Positions 43,351-52,510 of a DNA stretch of 64,000 bases are shown here, one piece after another (the stretch's first letter is position 1; every line of letters begins with the position of its first letter). Under the pieces are notes generated by a model. The model saw only the letters and a list, made by a program, of their open reading frames with translations, was not told where the DNA came from and did no database searches. The stretch is from JAOPZW01 sp963806015 (lineage in GTDB: Bacteria; Actinomycetota; Thermoleophilia; Solirubrobacterales; Solirubrobacteraceae), in the NCBI GenBank assembly GCA_963806015.1, contig CAWDWM010000002.1:782309-846308 (forward strand), written 5' to 3'. A program made the translations under genes and the position numbers.

Positions 43351-44613
43351 CTAGTCGCCGGCCGACTGGCGCAGGAGCGTTCCCGTCGTCTGCTCGAGGA
43401 TCTTGCGCCACGCGCGCGTGCGCTCCTTCTCGGCCGCGAAGTGCTTGACGACCTTGCGCACGCGGGTGGCGGAGATCTGGATGCCGTGGCGCTCGCAGAC
43501 CTGGCGCAGCTTGCCGTAGTCCTCTGAGAGCTTGAGCGTCACCGACTCGAAGCCGTGGCGGGCGATCTCCACGCGGCTGGTGAAGTTCATCATCGACGTC
43601 TGGAACATGAGCTCGTCGTTGGGCTCGGGCTCGACGAGCACGATGTCCACACCCGGGTAGCGCTGCTCCCACTGGCGCGCCATCTCGTGCAGGCGCTGGT
43701 AGGCCAGGAGCTTGAACGACTGGTAGCCGATCTGCGGGAAGCCCATGTCGCTGATATGGCGCACGCGGGTGCCCAGCAACCCCGACTCGCTCTTGCTGAA
43801 GTCGTTGACGTAGGGGACGAGCGGGTTGACCACGATGACGAACTTGGCGCCCGCCTCGACGGCGATGTCGAGGTTCGTGGTCGAGACGATCCCGCCGTCG
43901 ACCAGCTCGCGGTCCTTGACGCGGACGGGCTTGTAGACCATGGGCAGCGCGGTCGAGGCCCGCACCGCGGTGGAGATCGGGACGTCGTCCCAGTCGTTGG
44001 CGCCGAAGACGATCCGCTCGCAGGTGTCGAGGTCGGTCGCCGCCAGGTAGAGCTCGTGCTCCAGCAGGCGGAAGTCGTCCGTGCGGTCGGGATCGCTGAG
44101 CACGGTGCGCACGTAGTCCTCGATCCCCGAGCCCGAGTACATGCCGCTGGGGAGCACCTCGGCCAGGCTGAGGACGACGTCCATGGCGGAGAGCGACCGG
44201 AACTGGCCGGCAAGGCCGCGGGCGATGCGCGCCAGCGTGAACGGCAGCTTCACGCCGCTGCGCGCGAATTCCACGAAGTTCGGGCGCAGGAGGGTGCCGA
44301 CGTCGATGTCGCGGAAGGGCGTGGGCACCTGCCGGTTGACGACGCGCATCATCTCCTCGGGAGTGATGCCGTTGGCCGCCATCGAGGCCACGAAGGCGCC
44401 GGCGCTGGTTCCCACGTAGACGTCGAACTGGTTGACGGTCCGGTTGACCGAGAGCAGGTCGAGCGCCCGCAGCGCGCCGATCTCGTAGACGCCGCCGGTG
44501 AAGCCGCCTCCGCCCAGCACGAGGGCCGTCTTTGAGCGGCGCGGGCGGCGCTTGGACTTCGCACCGGCGGTGCGCCGCTGCTTGCCCGCGTCCAGGTCGA
44601 CGACCTTCCCCAT
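43351..44613 (-). CDS. Patatin-like phospholipase
   Basis: A 420-aa serine lipid hydrolase. The oxyanion loop is LVLGGGGFTGGVYEIGAL near residue 32, the nucleophile elbow GTSAG near residue 68 and the dyad Asp in DGGIVSTTN near residue 238. A long helical C-terminal part follows, ending VKHFAAEKERTRAWRKIL. The N-terminus is very basic (KQRRTAGAKSKRRPRRSK), which may help membrane association. It is divergent from dacB. Confidence 0.9.
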   Translation of the reverse strand: MGKVVDLDAGKQRRTAGAKSKRRPRRSKTALVLGGGGFTGGVYEIGALRALDLLSVNRTVNQFDVYVGTSAGAFVASMAANGITPEEMMRVVNRQVPTPFRDIDVGTLLRPNFVEFARSGVKLPFTLARIARGLAGQFRSLSAMDVVLSLAEVLPSGMYSGSGIEDYVRTVLSDPDRTDDFRLLEHELYLAATDLDTCERIVFGANDWDDVPISTAVRASTALPMVYKPVRVKDRELVDGGIVSTTNLDIAVEAGAKFVIVVNPLVPYVNDFSKSESGLLGTRVRHISDMGFPQIGYQSFKLLAYQRLHEMARQWEQRYPGVDIVLVEPEPNDELMFQTSMMNFTSRVEIARHGFESVTLKLSEDYGKLRQVCERHGIQISATRVRKVVKHFAAEKERTRAWRKILEQTTGTLLRQSAGD

Positions 44614-44676
44614 GCGTGACTGAGAGTACGGCCGCCGCGACTCTCCGTTACATCTGGTGTTCTACGGTCCCGCCGC

Positions 44677-45882
44677 ATGCGTTACCGGGTACGTGCTCTC
44701 GTCATCTCGCTGGTCGCCGCGCTCGCCGTCCTTCCGGCGGGCGCCGCCTCGGCGATCTCGGCCCCGGTCCTCAAGGCCAAGCTCGGGCGCGAGATGCGCC
44801 ACGCAGGCGTCTTCTCGGGCGCTTTCGTGCGCGATCTCGACACCCAGCGCACGCTGTTCGCCGCCAAACCCGACGCGCCCCGGTCGCCCGCCTCGGTCGA
44901 GAAGCTCTACACGACGGCCTCCGCGCTGATGCGCTTCGGGCCGGACGCCACGCTGGCCACGACGGTCGCGGGGCGCGGCTTCCTCGATCCCGACGGGGTC
45001 TGGCGCGGCGATCTCTACCTGCGTGGCGGCGGCGATCCCACCTTCGGTGGCGACGATCTGCAGCGCCTCTCGCGCGCGCTGGGCGCGGCGGGGATCCTGC
45101 GCGTCGACGGGTCGGTCCTGGGCGACGACTCGCGCTTCGACCTTCTGCGCGGCTCCTTCGACACCGGCGGGGCCTACGACCGCGACATCGGCGGGGTGCT
45201 CAGCGCGCTGGCGCTCAGCCGCGGCTTCTCCAAGGACGGACGGCCGGCCGCGCAGGCCGCGCGCCAGTTCGCGAAGGTCCTGCGGGCCGACGGCATCCGC
45301 GTCGAGGGCGCCAGCGGCGCCGGGACGACGCCGGCCGCGGCGCAGCAACTGGCCACGGTCTCCTCGCCGCCGATGCGCGATCTCATCCGCCTGACCAACG
45401 TCCCCTCGGACAACTTCCTGGCCGAGATGCTGCTCAAGGACCTCGGAGCCGAGTTCGCCGGCGCGGGCACCACCGCCGCGGGCGCGGGCGTGGTGCGCAC
45501 CCAGCTCGCCGCCTTCGGCGTGACGCCGCAGGTCGTCGACGGCTCGGGGCTCTCACGCGCCGATCGCACCACGCCGCGCCAGGTCGTGCACCTGCTGGAG
45601 GCGATGCACGACCAGGACGTCGCCGGCGCGTTCGAAGGGTCGCTCGCGGTGGCTGGGCGGACCGGGACGATCCGCAGGCGCATGCGCGGCACCGCGGCGC
45701 AGGATCGCTGCAAGGGCAAGACGGGAACGCTCATCGGCGTCAGTGCCCTGGCCGGCCTCTGCGAGTCGGCCGGCGGTCACACGATCGCGTTCGCGATGCT
45801 CATGAACCGCACGAACGTCGCGCGCGCCCACGGCGTGCAGGACCGCGTGGCGGCGGCGATCGCCCGTTACGACGGGGCCTGA
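44677..45882 (+). CDS. dacB: D-alanyl-D-alanine carboxypeptidase/endopeptidase (PBP4, S13)
   Basis: A 401-aa exported peptidoglycan peptidase. The signal peptide ends near AASA (residue 26). Catalytic motifs are SVEK (S73, K76) in SPASVEKLYTT, SDN in NVPSDNFLAEM and KTG in CKGKTGTLIGV. The length is short for PBP4 but keeps the domain inserted between the first two motifs (YLRGGGDPTFGGDDL). It trims cross-links or pentapeptides in the wall. Confidence 0.93.
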   Translation: MRYRVRALVISLVAALAVLPAGAASAISAPVLKAKLGREMRHAGVFSGAFVRDLDTQRTLFAAKPDAPRSPASVEKLYTTASALMRFGPDATLATTVAGRGFLDPDGVWRGDLYLRGGGDPTFGGDDLQRLSRALGAAGILRVDGSVLGDDSRFDLLRGSFDTGGAYDRDIGGVLSALALSRGFSKDGRPAAQAARQFAKVLRADGIRVEGASGAGTTPAAAQQLATVSSPPMRDLIRLTNVPSDNFLAEMLLKDLGAEFAGAGTTAAGAGVVRTQLAAFGVTPQVVDGSGLSRADRTTPRQVVHLLEAMHDQDVAGAFEGSLAVAGRTGTIRRRMRGTAAQDRCKGKTGTLIGVSALAGLCESAGGHTIAFAMLMNRTNVARAHGVQDRVAAAIARYDGA

Positions 45883-46337
45883 AGCTCGTAGAGGATGTCC
45901 GGCGCGCGCTCCTCGTTGTCGCGCCCGTCGGTGCGCCGCACCGCGACGAAGCCGTGGCGCTCGTAGAAGCGCTGCGCCCCCGTGTTCGACGCGAAGGTCC
46001 ACAGGCGCAGGCCATCGGGGCGCTCACGCTTGGCGACCGCCAGCAGGTCGGCGCCGATGCCGCGGCCGGTCCGGTCGGGGTCGACGTAGAGCTGGTCGAC
46101 CCACGCGCCCTCGAGGACGAGGATGCCGAGGAGGGCGCCGGCCTCCTCGGCCACCCACAGCTCGCAGTGCTCGACGATGTGCGAGGCGAAGTACTCGTGC
46201 ACGTCGCCGTCGTCGTGCACGCCGGCCGGCATCGAGCCGGCACGCAGCCCCGCCGCGCGCGCCCGCAGGTAGAGGTCCGCGGCCGCTCGCGCGTCGCCGG
46301 TCGCGCCGCGGCGGATGGCGGGCGTCATGCCCGCCAT
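45867..46337 (-). CDS. GNAT-family N-acetyltransferase
   Basis: A 156-aa acetyltransferase. The acetyl-CoA site is LYVDPDRTGRGIGADLL, followed by LWTFASNTGAQRFYERHGF, the motif-B signature. The acceptor is unknown. The end overlaps dacB by 16 nt in convergent orientation. Confidence 0.88.
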   Translation of the reverse strand: MAGMTPAIRRGATGDARAAADLYLRARAAGLRAGSMPAGVHDDGDVHEYFASHIVEHCELWVAEEAGALLGILVLEGAWVDQLYVDPDRTGRGIGADLLAVAKRERPDGLRLWTFASNTGAQRFYERHGFVAVRRTDGRDNEERAPDILYELQAPS

Positions 46338-46341
46338 CGTC

Positions 46342-47073
46342 TCAGGCGGGCGCGAGCGCGGGGGCCGGAGCGCGGCGCTGCGCCGTGGTGCCCGCGACGA
46401 TCAGCAGGGCGGCGACGCCGAGGAGGATGAGGCCGCCGCCCACGCTGCCCCAGGCCAGCGCGGAGAGGATCGGGAAGTCGGCGCCGGCGCTGACGCCGGT
46501 GTCGACGCCGCGTGAGCCGTCGGCGTTCATGACCACGACCGACCAGTCGCCGTGCTTGACGTCCCAGGTCATGGTCTGCATGCCCGTGCCGTGGGCCGAG
46601 GCGGCCCAGATGGGCTTGGAGACGGGAGCGCCAGGGCGGCCGGAGCCGCGCTCGGCGCGGTAAACGGCACGGAACGGATCGGAGTGGAAGTCGGTGACCG
46701 TGGTGTGCGAGGTGCCGCGCAGGTACGTGGAGACGTCCTTGGTGCGGGCGATGCCGACGAAGACCGCCTTGTCGTTGCGCGGGGAGACCTCGAGACGGAC
46801 GTTGCCGTAGCGGTCGTGGCTCGTGAGCCAGCCGAGGCCGTGGCTGTCGACGTCGAGGTTGTCGGTGGCGATGGCGGCCGTGTGCGTGGCGAAGCGCTCG
46901 GTGTCGGTGTGGATGTAGCCCTGCTCGTCCTTCTTGCTGTCGGCCCACAGGAGGACGCCGCCGATGGCGAGCATCCCGAAGGCGATCAGGCCGACGATGG
47001 CGCCGACCACCACCGAGGTGGTGCGCGCGGCGCGATGGCGGCGCGGCGGGGTCATTGGCGTCGTGTCGGGCAT
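46342..47073 (-). CDS. Hypothetical protein with two membrane helices
   Basis: A 243-aa protein: a short basic N-tail, a membrane helix (TTSVVVGAIVGLIAFGMLAI), an extracytoplasmic domain of about 140 residues, and a second helix near the C-terminus (GSVGGGLILLGVAALLIVAG). The outer domain contains VRLEVSPRNDKAVFVGIART and MTWDVKHGDWSVVVMNAD, a pattern seen in actinobacterial proteins of unknown function. No catalytic motif is apparent. Confidence 0.72.
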   Translation of the reverse strand: MPDTTPMTPPRRHRAARTTSVVVGAIVGLIAFGMLAIGGVLLWADSKKDEQGYIHTDTERFATHTAAIATDNLDVDSHGLGWLTSHDRYGNVRLEVSPRNDKAVFVGIARTKDVSTYLRGTSHTTVTDFHSDPFRAVYRAERGSGRPGAPVSKPIWAASAHGTGMQTMTWDVKHGDWSVVVMNADGSRGVDTGVSAGADFPILSALAWGSVGGGLILLGVAALLIVAGTTAQRRAPAPALAPA

Positions 47074-47172
47074 GGCTGCAGCGTGGCAGCGCATCGGCGC
47101 CGCGGGTCGAGAGGCAACAGGCATTCGGGGGTGTGGCTGCCTGCACTTGCCGCTGTCGGGTGAGCCCTCCTG

Positions 47173-47481
47173 TCAGAGGTGGACAATCACGACCACGGCC
47201 GCAACGAGCGCGGCCAACGCGGTGGCGAGGGCGACGAGCGCCAGGGCGCCAGGTTGCGGCTGGACCCCGACCCTCGTGTACGCACGGCGGCCGGTGAACC
47301 AGACCGCGACGCCCACGCCGACCAGGGCGGCGCTCGCGACGAGGAGCCCGGGCGCGTCGCGGTGCGCGGCGATCCCGAGCGTGACGGCCGCGAGCGTCCA
47401 GAAGGCGAGCGCCTGGCGCTCCCAGGCCAGCCCTGTGCGCTCGCGCGCCACCCCCGGCGCCTGCTCGTCAGGAGGCAGCAT
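47173..47481 (-). CDS. DUF202-family small membrane protein
   Basis: A 102-aa protein with three hydrophobic segments and the DUF202 opening RERTGLAWERQALAFWTLA. It overlaps the preceding DUF202 gene by 14 nt, so the two may form a heteromeric pair. Function unknown. Confidence 0.8.
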   Translation of the reverse strand: MLPPDEQAPGVARERTGLAWERQALAFWTLAAVTLGIAAHRDAPGLLVASAALVGVGVAVWFTGRRAYTRVGVQPQPGALALVALATALAALVAAVVVIVHL

Positions 47482-47830
47482 CGACGACGAGCACCACGAC
47501 GATGACGATGCCCACGACGGCCACGCCCGCGGCGAGCAGGAAGGGTGGGGCCCCGCCCGGCAGCGGCTCGTTGAGGCGCAGCGCGCGCTCGTTGGTCTGC
47601 CAGCGCCGGTAGCTCAGCAGCGCGAGGATGAGCCCCAGCGCGATCGGCGGCAAGGCGACGATGAGCCGCGCAGTGCGGGAATGGATGTCGAGCAGCTGGC
47701 CGGCCGCCAGCCCGCCGCCGATCAGGGCCAGCGCAGTGCGGTTCCAGGCCAGGTAGGTGCGCTCATTGGCCAGCGTGAAGCGCGGATCGGGGTCGCGCCC
47801 GACGGCGCGCGGATCACTCGGTCGCGCCAT
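47468..47830 (-). CDS. DUF202-family membrane protein (YidH-like)
   Basis: A 120-aa protein with the family motif LANERTYLAWNRTALALIGG near residue 20 and two further helices. It overlaps the ligA stop by 17 nt at its start and its partner DUF202 gene at its end. Confidence 0.85.
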   Translation of the reverse strand: MARPSDPRAVGRDPDPRFTLANERTYLAWNRTALALIGGGLAAGQLLDIHSRTARLIVALPPIALGLILALLSYRRWQTNERALRLNEPLPGGAPPFLLAAGVAVVGIVIVVVLVVDAAS

Positions 47831-49850
47831 CGAGCAGCCCGAGCAGCCCCGGCTCGTCGAGCACGACGAGGCCCAGCGACTCGGCCTTGGTGAGCTTGGA
47901 GCCCGCGTTCTCGCCGGCGACGACGTAGTCGGTCTTCTTCGACACGCTGGACGTGACCCTCCCGCCTGCGGCGACGATGCGCTCGCTGGCCTGCTCGCGT
48001 GTGAGGTCGGGGAGCGTGCCGGTCAGGACGAAGGTCTTGCCCGCCAGCGGGCCCTCGCCTGGCGGCGGCCCTTCGAGCTCCAGCGTCACCCCTTCGCGGC
48101 GCAGGTCCTCGATCAGGTCGCGCATCTGCTGGTCGGCGAGCTGCTCGGCGATCCGCTCGGCCATCTTGGGACCGACGCCCGGCGTCGCCACGATCTGCTC
48201 GGGCGTGGCGGCCAGCAGCGCGTCGATGGTGCGGAACTGCTGGGCGAGGTTGCGCCCGGTGACGTATCCGACCTCCTCGAGGCCGACGGCGAACAGCACG
48301 CGCCCGAACGGGACGTCCTTGGAGGCCGCGATGTTGGCCACCGTGCGTTCGGCGCGGACCTGGCCCCAGCCCTCGAGCGCCGTGAGCTGCTCGGCGGCGA
48401 GGCGGTAGTAGTCGCCCGGCGTCCTGACGAGCCCCTCCTGCTGGAGCTGGGCCACCTGCTTCTCGCCCAGCCCGTCGATGTCCATCGCCCCGCGCGAGAC
48501 GTAGTGCTTGAGCAGCTGCCAGCGGCGCTCGGGACAGTCGCGGTTGGGGCACTTGGTGAAGACCTCGCCCTCGACCTTGACGGTCTCGGTCTTGCAGAAC
48601 GGGCAGCGCTTGGGCGGCCGCGGGATGCGCGGGCGCTTCTTGTTCTCGACCACGTGCGGGGCGGGCGAGAGCACCTGCGGGATGACGTCGCCGGCGCGCA
48701 GGACGATGACGTCCTCCCCCGGGCGCAGGTCCTTGCGGACGATGTCCTCCTCGTTGTGCAGCGTCGCCAGCTTGACCGTGACGCCGCCGACGTGGACGGG
48801 CTCGAGCTCGGCGAAGGGGTGCAGGTCGCCGAACTTGCCCACGTTCCACTGCACGCCCTTCAGGCGGGTGATCGCCGTGGTGGGCGGGAACTTCCAGGCG
48901 ATCGCCCAGCGCGGATCGCGCCCCACGACGCCCAGCCGGCGCTGCAGCTCGACGTCGTCGACCTTGACCACCACGCCGTCGATCTCGAAGTCGAGCTGGC
49001 CGCGGCGCTGCTCCCACGACAGGCAGCGGGCGACGACCTCGTCCTCGGTGGTCAGGCGCGCGACGTCGCCATTGACGCGGAAGCCGTGCCCCTTCAACCA
49101 CTGCAGCGCATCCCAGTGGCTGGCGAAGGAGATGCCGTCGGTCACGCCGACGCCGTAGCACCACATCGACAGCGGGCGCTCGGCCATGAGCTTGGGGTCG
49201 AGCTGGCGGATGGTCCCCGCCGCCGAGTTGCGCGGGTTCATGAAGGTCGACAGCCCCTGCTCGGCGCGGCGCTCGTTGAGCGCGGCGAAGTCGGCCAGCG
49301 ACATGTAGACCTCGCCGCGGACCTCGAGCAGGGCGGGCACGTCGTCGCCTTCGATGCGCAGCGGGATGGTCGGGATCGTGCGCAGGTTGTGGGTGACGTC
49401 CTCGCCGACCTCGCCGTTGCCGCGCGTGGCGCCGGTCTCCAGGACGCCGTCGCGGTAGACGAGCGAGATCGCCAGGCCGTCGATCTTGGGCTCGGCGACG
49501 TACTGGAACTCGGGGTCCTCGATGCCCTCGCGCGCGAGGTGGTTGCGCATGCGCTCGATCCACGCACGCAGCTCCTCCTCGCTGCGCGCGTTGGCCAGCG
49601 AGAGCATCGGCTGGCGATGGGTGACCTTGGTCAGCGCCGAGACCGGCTCGCCGCCGATGCGCTGCGTGGGCGAGTCGGGGGTGAGCAGCTCGGGGTGCGC
49701 GGCCTCGATGGCGCGCAGCTCGTCGAGGAGCTTGTCGTACTGGTCGTCGGTGATGCTCGGGTCGTCGAGCACGTAGTAGCGCCGGCCGTGCTCGGTGAGC
49801 TCATCGCGCAGCTGCGCCGCGCGGGAGACGACGTCCTTCGGGGCGCTCAC
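47814..49850 (-). CDS. ligA: NAD-dependent DNA ligase
   Basis: A 678-aa essential ligase. Domain Ia and the adenylation domain carry the nucleophile K122 in AEPKIDGLAIS, with GDVTHNLRTI-type motifs and IDGVVVKVDD. An OB fold follows, then the four-Cys zinc finger (CPFCKTE, CPNRDCPERR), HhH repeats (IVATPGVGPKMAERIAEQ) and a C-terminal BRCT domain (LAGKTFVLTGTLPDLTREQ). The GTG start overlaps the surE stop in GTGA. Confidence 0.97.
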   Translation of the reverse strand: MSAPKDVVSRAAQLRDELTEHGRRYYVLDDPSITDDQYDKLLDELRAIEAAHPELLTPDSPTQRIGGEPVSALTKVTHRQPMLSLANARSEEELRAWIERMRNHLAREGIEDPEFQYVAEPKIDGLAISLVYRDGVLETGATRGNGEVGEDVTHNLRTIPTIPLRIEGDDVPALLEVRGEVYMSLADFAALNERRAEQGLSTFMNPRNSAAGTIRQLDPKLMAERPLSMWCYGVGVTDGISFASHWDALQWLKGHGFRVNGDVARLTTEDEVVARCLSWEQRRGQLDFEIDGVVVKVDDVELQRRLGVVGRDPRWAIAWKFPPTTAITRLKGVQWNVGKFGDLHPFAELEPVHVGGVTVKLATLHNEEDIVRKDLRPGEDVIVLRAGDVIPQVLSPAPHVVENKKRPRIPRPPKRCPFCKTETVKVEGEVFTKCPNRDCPERRWQLLKHYVSRGAMDIDGLGEKQVAQLQQEGLVRTPGDYYRLAAEQLTALEGWGQVRAERTVANIAASKDVPFGRVLFAVGLEEVGYVTGRNLAQQFRTIDALLAATPEQIVATPGVGPKMAERIAEQLADQQMRDLIEDLRREGVTLELEGPPPGEGPLAGKTFVLTGTLPDLTREQASERIVAAGGRVTSSVSKKTDYVVAGENAGSKLTKAESLGLVVLDEPGLLGLLDGATE

Positions 49851-50665
49851 TGCACCTCGCGCGCGGCCGGAGCCAGGAGCCGCGCCAGGTCGTACTTGGT
49901 CAGGGCGTCCATGCCGGAGACGTCGGTGAGGTCGAAGTGCACGGGGGTGACGGCGATGTGGCCGGCGTGGACCGCGGCGAGGTCGGTCCCGGGCTCGTCG
50001 TGGAAGCCGGGGTCGGCGCCGTAGATCCAATAGCGCCGGCCGCGGTCCTCGTCCTCGGCGTCGAGCTTGAGCTCATCGCGGTAGATGCGCTTGCCCAGGC
50101 GCGTGACCTTAACCCCCTGCGGCTCGCCGGCGGGGACGTTGATGTTCAGCAGGGTTCCCGCGGGCAGCGGCACCTCGTGCAGCTCGGCCACGACGCGCGC
50201 GACGAAGTCCGCGGCGCGCTCGAAGGCGAAGCGGCTGCCCAGGCGGAAATCCATCTCGCGGGCATTGGACTGCTGGGAGACGGCGATGCCCGGGATGCCG
50301 AGGACCAGCGCCTCGAGAGCGGCCGCGACGGTGCCCGAGTAGGTGATGTCGTCGCCCAGGTTGGAGCCGTGGTTGATGCCCGCCACGACGATGTCCGGCT
50401 CGAAGCCCTCGACCAGCCCGAGCATGGCCAGGCGGACGCAGTCGACCGGCGTGCCATCGGTGGCGAAGCCGCTGGTGCCGTCCTCGAAGGGCACCTCCTG
50501 CACCCACAGCGGCCGGCGCGTGGTGATCATGCGGGCGAAGGCCGACCGGTTGCCGTCGGGCGCGATGACCGCCAGCTCGATCCCGGCCACCCCGAGCAGC
50601 GCCCGGCGCATCGCCTGCAGCCCCTCCGCCTCGATGCCGTCGTCGTTGGTGAGCAGGATCTGCAT
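49847..50665 (-). CDS. surE: 5'/3'-nucleotidase SurE
   Basis: A 272-aa survival-protein phosphatase that dephosphorylates nucleoside monophosphates and polyphosphate. The metal site starts with ILLTNDDGIEAEGL and has APDGNRSAFARM and the Asn in VAGINHGSNLGDDITYSGTV. It is translationally coupled to ligA. The divergent XRE operator lies in its upstream region and may influence it. Confidence 0.96.
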   Translation of the reverse strand: MQILLTNDDGIEAEGLQAMRRALLGVAGIELAVIAPDGNRSAFARMITTRRPLWVQEVPFEDGTSGFATDGTPVDCVRLAMLGLVEGFEPDIVVAGINHGSNLGDDITYSGTVAAALEALVLGIPGIAVSQQSNAREMDFRLGSRFAFERAADFVARVVAELHEVPLPAGTLLNINVPAGEPQGVKVTRLGKRIYRDELKLDAEDEDRGRRYWIYGADPGFHDEPGTDLAAVHAGHIAVTPVHFDLTDVSGMDALTKYDLARLLAPAAREVQ

Positions 50666-50681
50666 CGAAGCTCATCCTATC

Positions 50682-50734
50682 CTGTCAAGGACGCTTGACA
50701 CCGCTCGGCGCTTTGTGTAAAGCTTCCTTGACAG
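50682..50734 (+). promoter_or_regulatory. Operator/promoter of the XRE regulator
   Basis: A perfect 10-bp inverted repeat, CTGTCAAGGA at 50682-50691 and TCCTTGACAG at 50725-50734, ends on the GTG start of the XRE gene. Between the arms lies TTGACA (50695-50700) with a weak TAAAGC 17 bp on. Binding of the regulator at both arms would block its own promoter. Confidence 0.6.
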
Positions 50735-50943
50735 TGCGCAACGACGTCCGCCTCCTCCGCACCGAGCGCGACCTCTCCCAGGGAGCGCTCGCCGACGCCC
50801 TCGGCGTGTCGCGCCAGACGATCAACGCGATCGAGACGGGGCGCTACCTGCCGTCGCTGCCGCTCGCCTTCGGCCTCGCGCACTTCTTCGAGACGACGGT
50901 CGAGCAGATCTTCCATCCCGACACCGAGGAGATCCCGACATGA
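50734..50943 (+). CDS. XRE-family transcriptional regulator
   Basis: A 69-aa protein that is a lone helix-turn-helix domain: LRTERDLSQGALADALGVS, then RQTINAIETGRYLPSLPLA, with the usual tail EQIFHPDTEEIPT. It belongs to the small YgzD-like group found before DUF2178-type membrane genes. GTG start. Its TGA overlaps the ATG of the next gene. Confidence 0.92.
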   Translation: MRNDVRLLRTERDLSQGALADALGVSRQTINAIETGRYLPSLPLAFGLAHFFETTVEQIFHPDTEEIPT

Positions 50944-51326
50944 AGGCCTTCTGGATGTCCGCCAACGGCCAGCTCACCCTCGGCCTGGTCCTCGTCGCCG
51001 GCGTCTTCGCCGCCTTCGCCGCGGGCGGCGACGCCGCCTTCGGCCTCGTGACCGCCGCCCTCGTGCTCGCCTTCCTGCTGCTCGTCTACTTCGGCCGGCG
51101 CCGCAGCGACACCCTCGACGTGATGAGCGGTATCGGCGACGAGCGAACCAAGCTGCTCTACACGCGGGCGGTCGCCTTCACGGGCACGGTGATGTCGTTC
51201 GTGCTGCCGATCTGGTGGCTGGTGACGGTCGCCCAGGGCGACCCCAACGAGGTGCTGACCTGGTGCTGCGCGATCTTCGGCGCCACCTTCGTCTTCGCGG
51301 TCGTCGTGCTGGCGCGGCGGTCGTAG
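50940..51326 (+). CDS. Four-helix membrane protein paired with the XRE regulator
   Basis: A 128-aa integral membrane protein with about four helices (LTLGLVLVAGVFAAFAAGG, VTAALVLAFLLLVYF, TGTVMSFVLPIWWLVTVAQ, IFGATFVFAVVVLA). The central loop SGIGDERTKLLYTRAVAFTG is the conserved part of this partner family. It overlaps the regulator gene by 4 nt. Function unknown; the regulator may control the operon in response to a membrane signal. Confidence 0.8.
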   Translation: MKAFWMSANGQLTLGLVLVAGVFAAFAAGGDAAFGLVTAALVLAFLLLVYFGRRRSDTLDVMSGIGDERTKLLYTRAVAFTGTVMSFVLPIWWLVTVAQGDPNEVLTWCCAIFGATFVFAVVVLARRS

Positions 51327-51385
51327 AAAGCTGGCCCTAAGCCTGGCTTCACCTGTGCTTCATTACCGGCCCTACGCTGCATTGC

Positions 51386-51556
51386 ATGCTCTTCCGTGAC
51401 CCCACCCGGTGCCCGAACTGCCGCGAGCGGGTCACGCCGTACGCCGCGGGTTGCGCCCTGTGCGGCGCCGACCTCGACCCGCGGCGCTGGCAGACGCGGC
51501 CCTCGCCGCTGCGGCGCCTGATGGACGGGCGCGGGCGGCGGCGCCCCGCCGGCTGA
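51386..51556 (+). CDS. Tiny zinc-ribbon protein, 56 aa
   Basis: ATG at 51386 to TGA. It has CPNCRERVTPYAAGCALC, a two-knuckle zinc ribbon, and a basic Arg-rich tail (PLRRLMDGRGRRRPAG). Third-position bias supports coding. The gene lies between the XRE pair and the aldolase, 25 nt before the latter. Function unknown. Confidence 0.65.
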   Translation: MLFRDPTRCPNCRERVTPYAAGCALCGADLDPRRWQTRPSPLRRLMDGRGRRRPAG

Positions 51557-51581
51557 GCGACCCCGGGCCTATGCTGGGCGG

Positions 51582-52403
51582 GTGAACGACTACCGCCTCA
51601 ACCGCCTCTTCCACCCCGAGTCGGGCCGCTGCCTGGCGATCGCCGTCGACCACGGGATGCCGGGCGAGCCGGACCTGCTCGAGGGCATCGAGGACATGGA
51701 GGCGGTGGTCGACGCCCTCGTCGCCGCCGACCCGGAGGCGCTGCTGCTGACGCCCGGCCAGGCCGAGCTGCTGCAGCGCAAGGTCGGGCGCGCGAAGCCC
51801 GCCCTGGTCCTGCGCGTCGACACCGGCAACGTCTTCGGGCGCGAGGTGCCCGAGCGCCCGGCGTCGTGGATGTACGACGATCCGGCGGGGCTCGCCGTGC
51901 GCCTCGACGCCGCCTGCGTGATCGTCAACCTGCAGGACTCGCCGGGCCAGCCGTCGCTGCGCGAGACCTGCGTGCAGAACATCATGCGCCTGCGCGCCGA
52001 ATGCGACCGCGCGAGCATGCCGATGATGGTCGAGCCCGTCCCGATGGCGCCGAACACCGCGGGCTACGACGTCCATCGCGACGCCGAGCGCCTGCGCGGC
52101 CTCGTCCGCCAGGCCACCGAGCTCGGCGCCGACCTCATCAAGTGCGATCCCCTCCCCGAGCAGGCCGACTTCGCCCGCGTCGTGCGCGCCGCCCGCGTGC
52201 CGGTGCTGGTGCGCGGCGGCGGGCGCATCGCCGACGACGAGGTCATGCGCATCACCGCCGAGGTCCTGGCCGCCGGCGCCGTCGGCCTCGTCTACGGGCG
52301 CAACGTCATCCAGCACGACGACCCCACGGCGATGACCCGCGCCCTCTCGGCGCTGGTGCACGAGCACGCGACGGCCGACGCGGCGCTGGCGCTGCTGGCG
52401 TAG
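51582..52403 (+). CDS. Class I (DhnA-type) fructose-bisphosphate aldolase-like enzyme
   Basis: A 273-aa TIM-barrel of the DhnA/LsrF group. The opening CLAIAVDHGMPGEP, the Schiff-base Lys in ADLIKCDPLPE near residue 188, VPVLVRGGGR and GAVGLVYGRNVIQHDDP for phosphate binding are all present. Natural substrates in the group range from fructose bisphosphate to other ketose phosphates. REP-like copy C follows the stop. Confidence 0.88.
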   Translation: MNDYRLNRLFHPESGRCLAIAVDHGMPGEPDLLEGIEDMEAVVDALVAADPEALLLTPGQAELLQRKVGRAKPALVLRVDTGNVFGREVPERPASWMYDDPAGLAVRLDAACVIVNLQDSPGQPSLRETCVQNIMRLRAECDRASMPMMVEPVPMAPNTAGYDVHRDAERLRGLVRQATELGADLIKCDPLPEQADFARVVRAARVPVLVRGGGRIADDEVMRITAEVLAAGAVGLVYGRNVIQHDDPTAMTRALSALVHEHATADAALALLA

Positions 52404-52428
52404 TCGTCCGCGTTGCGCTTCTGGCGCC

Positions 52429-52454
52429 GCGCCGCGTTTACTGCCGCATCGAGG
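52429..52454 (+). repeat. REP-like repeat, copy C (diverged)
   Basis: It shares CTGC-CATCGAGG and the surrounding about 75 nt with copy A, including the CGTCCGCGT just after the upstream gene's stop codon and GGGAGTC beyond it. It is in inverted orientation relative to copy D across the IS110 element. Confidence 0.6.
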
Positions 52455-52510
52455 CGACGGGAGTCAGCGGCGGTCGGTGCGCCCGCGTCTCCGTGCGAGG
52501 GCGCGGTCCC

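Noticed and set aside
43040..43354. 104-aa plus-strand ORF beside the IS110 copy
   Set aside because: It lies in the element's non-coding end, is low-complexity Pro/Thr/His-rich and shows no family motif.
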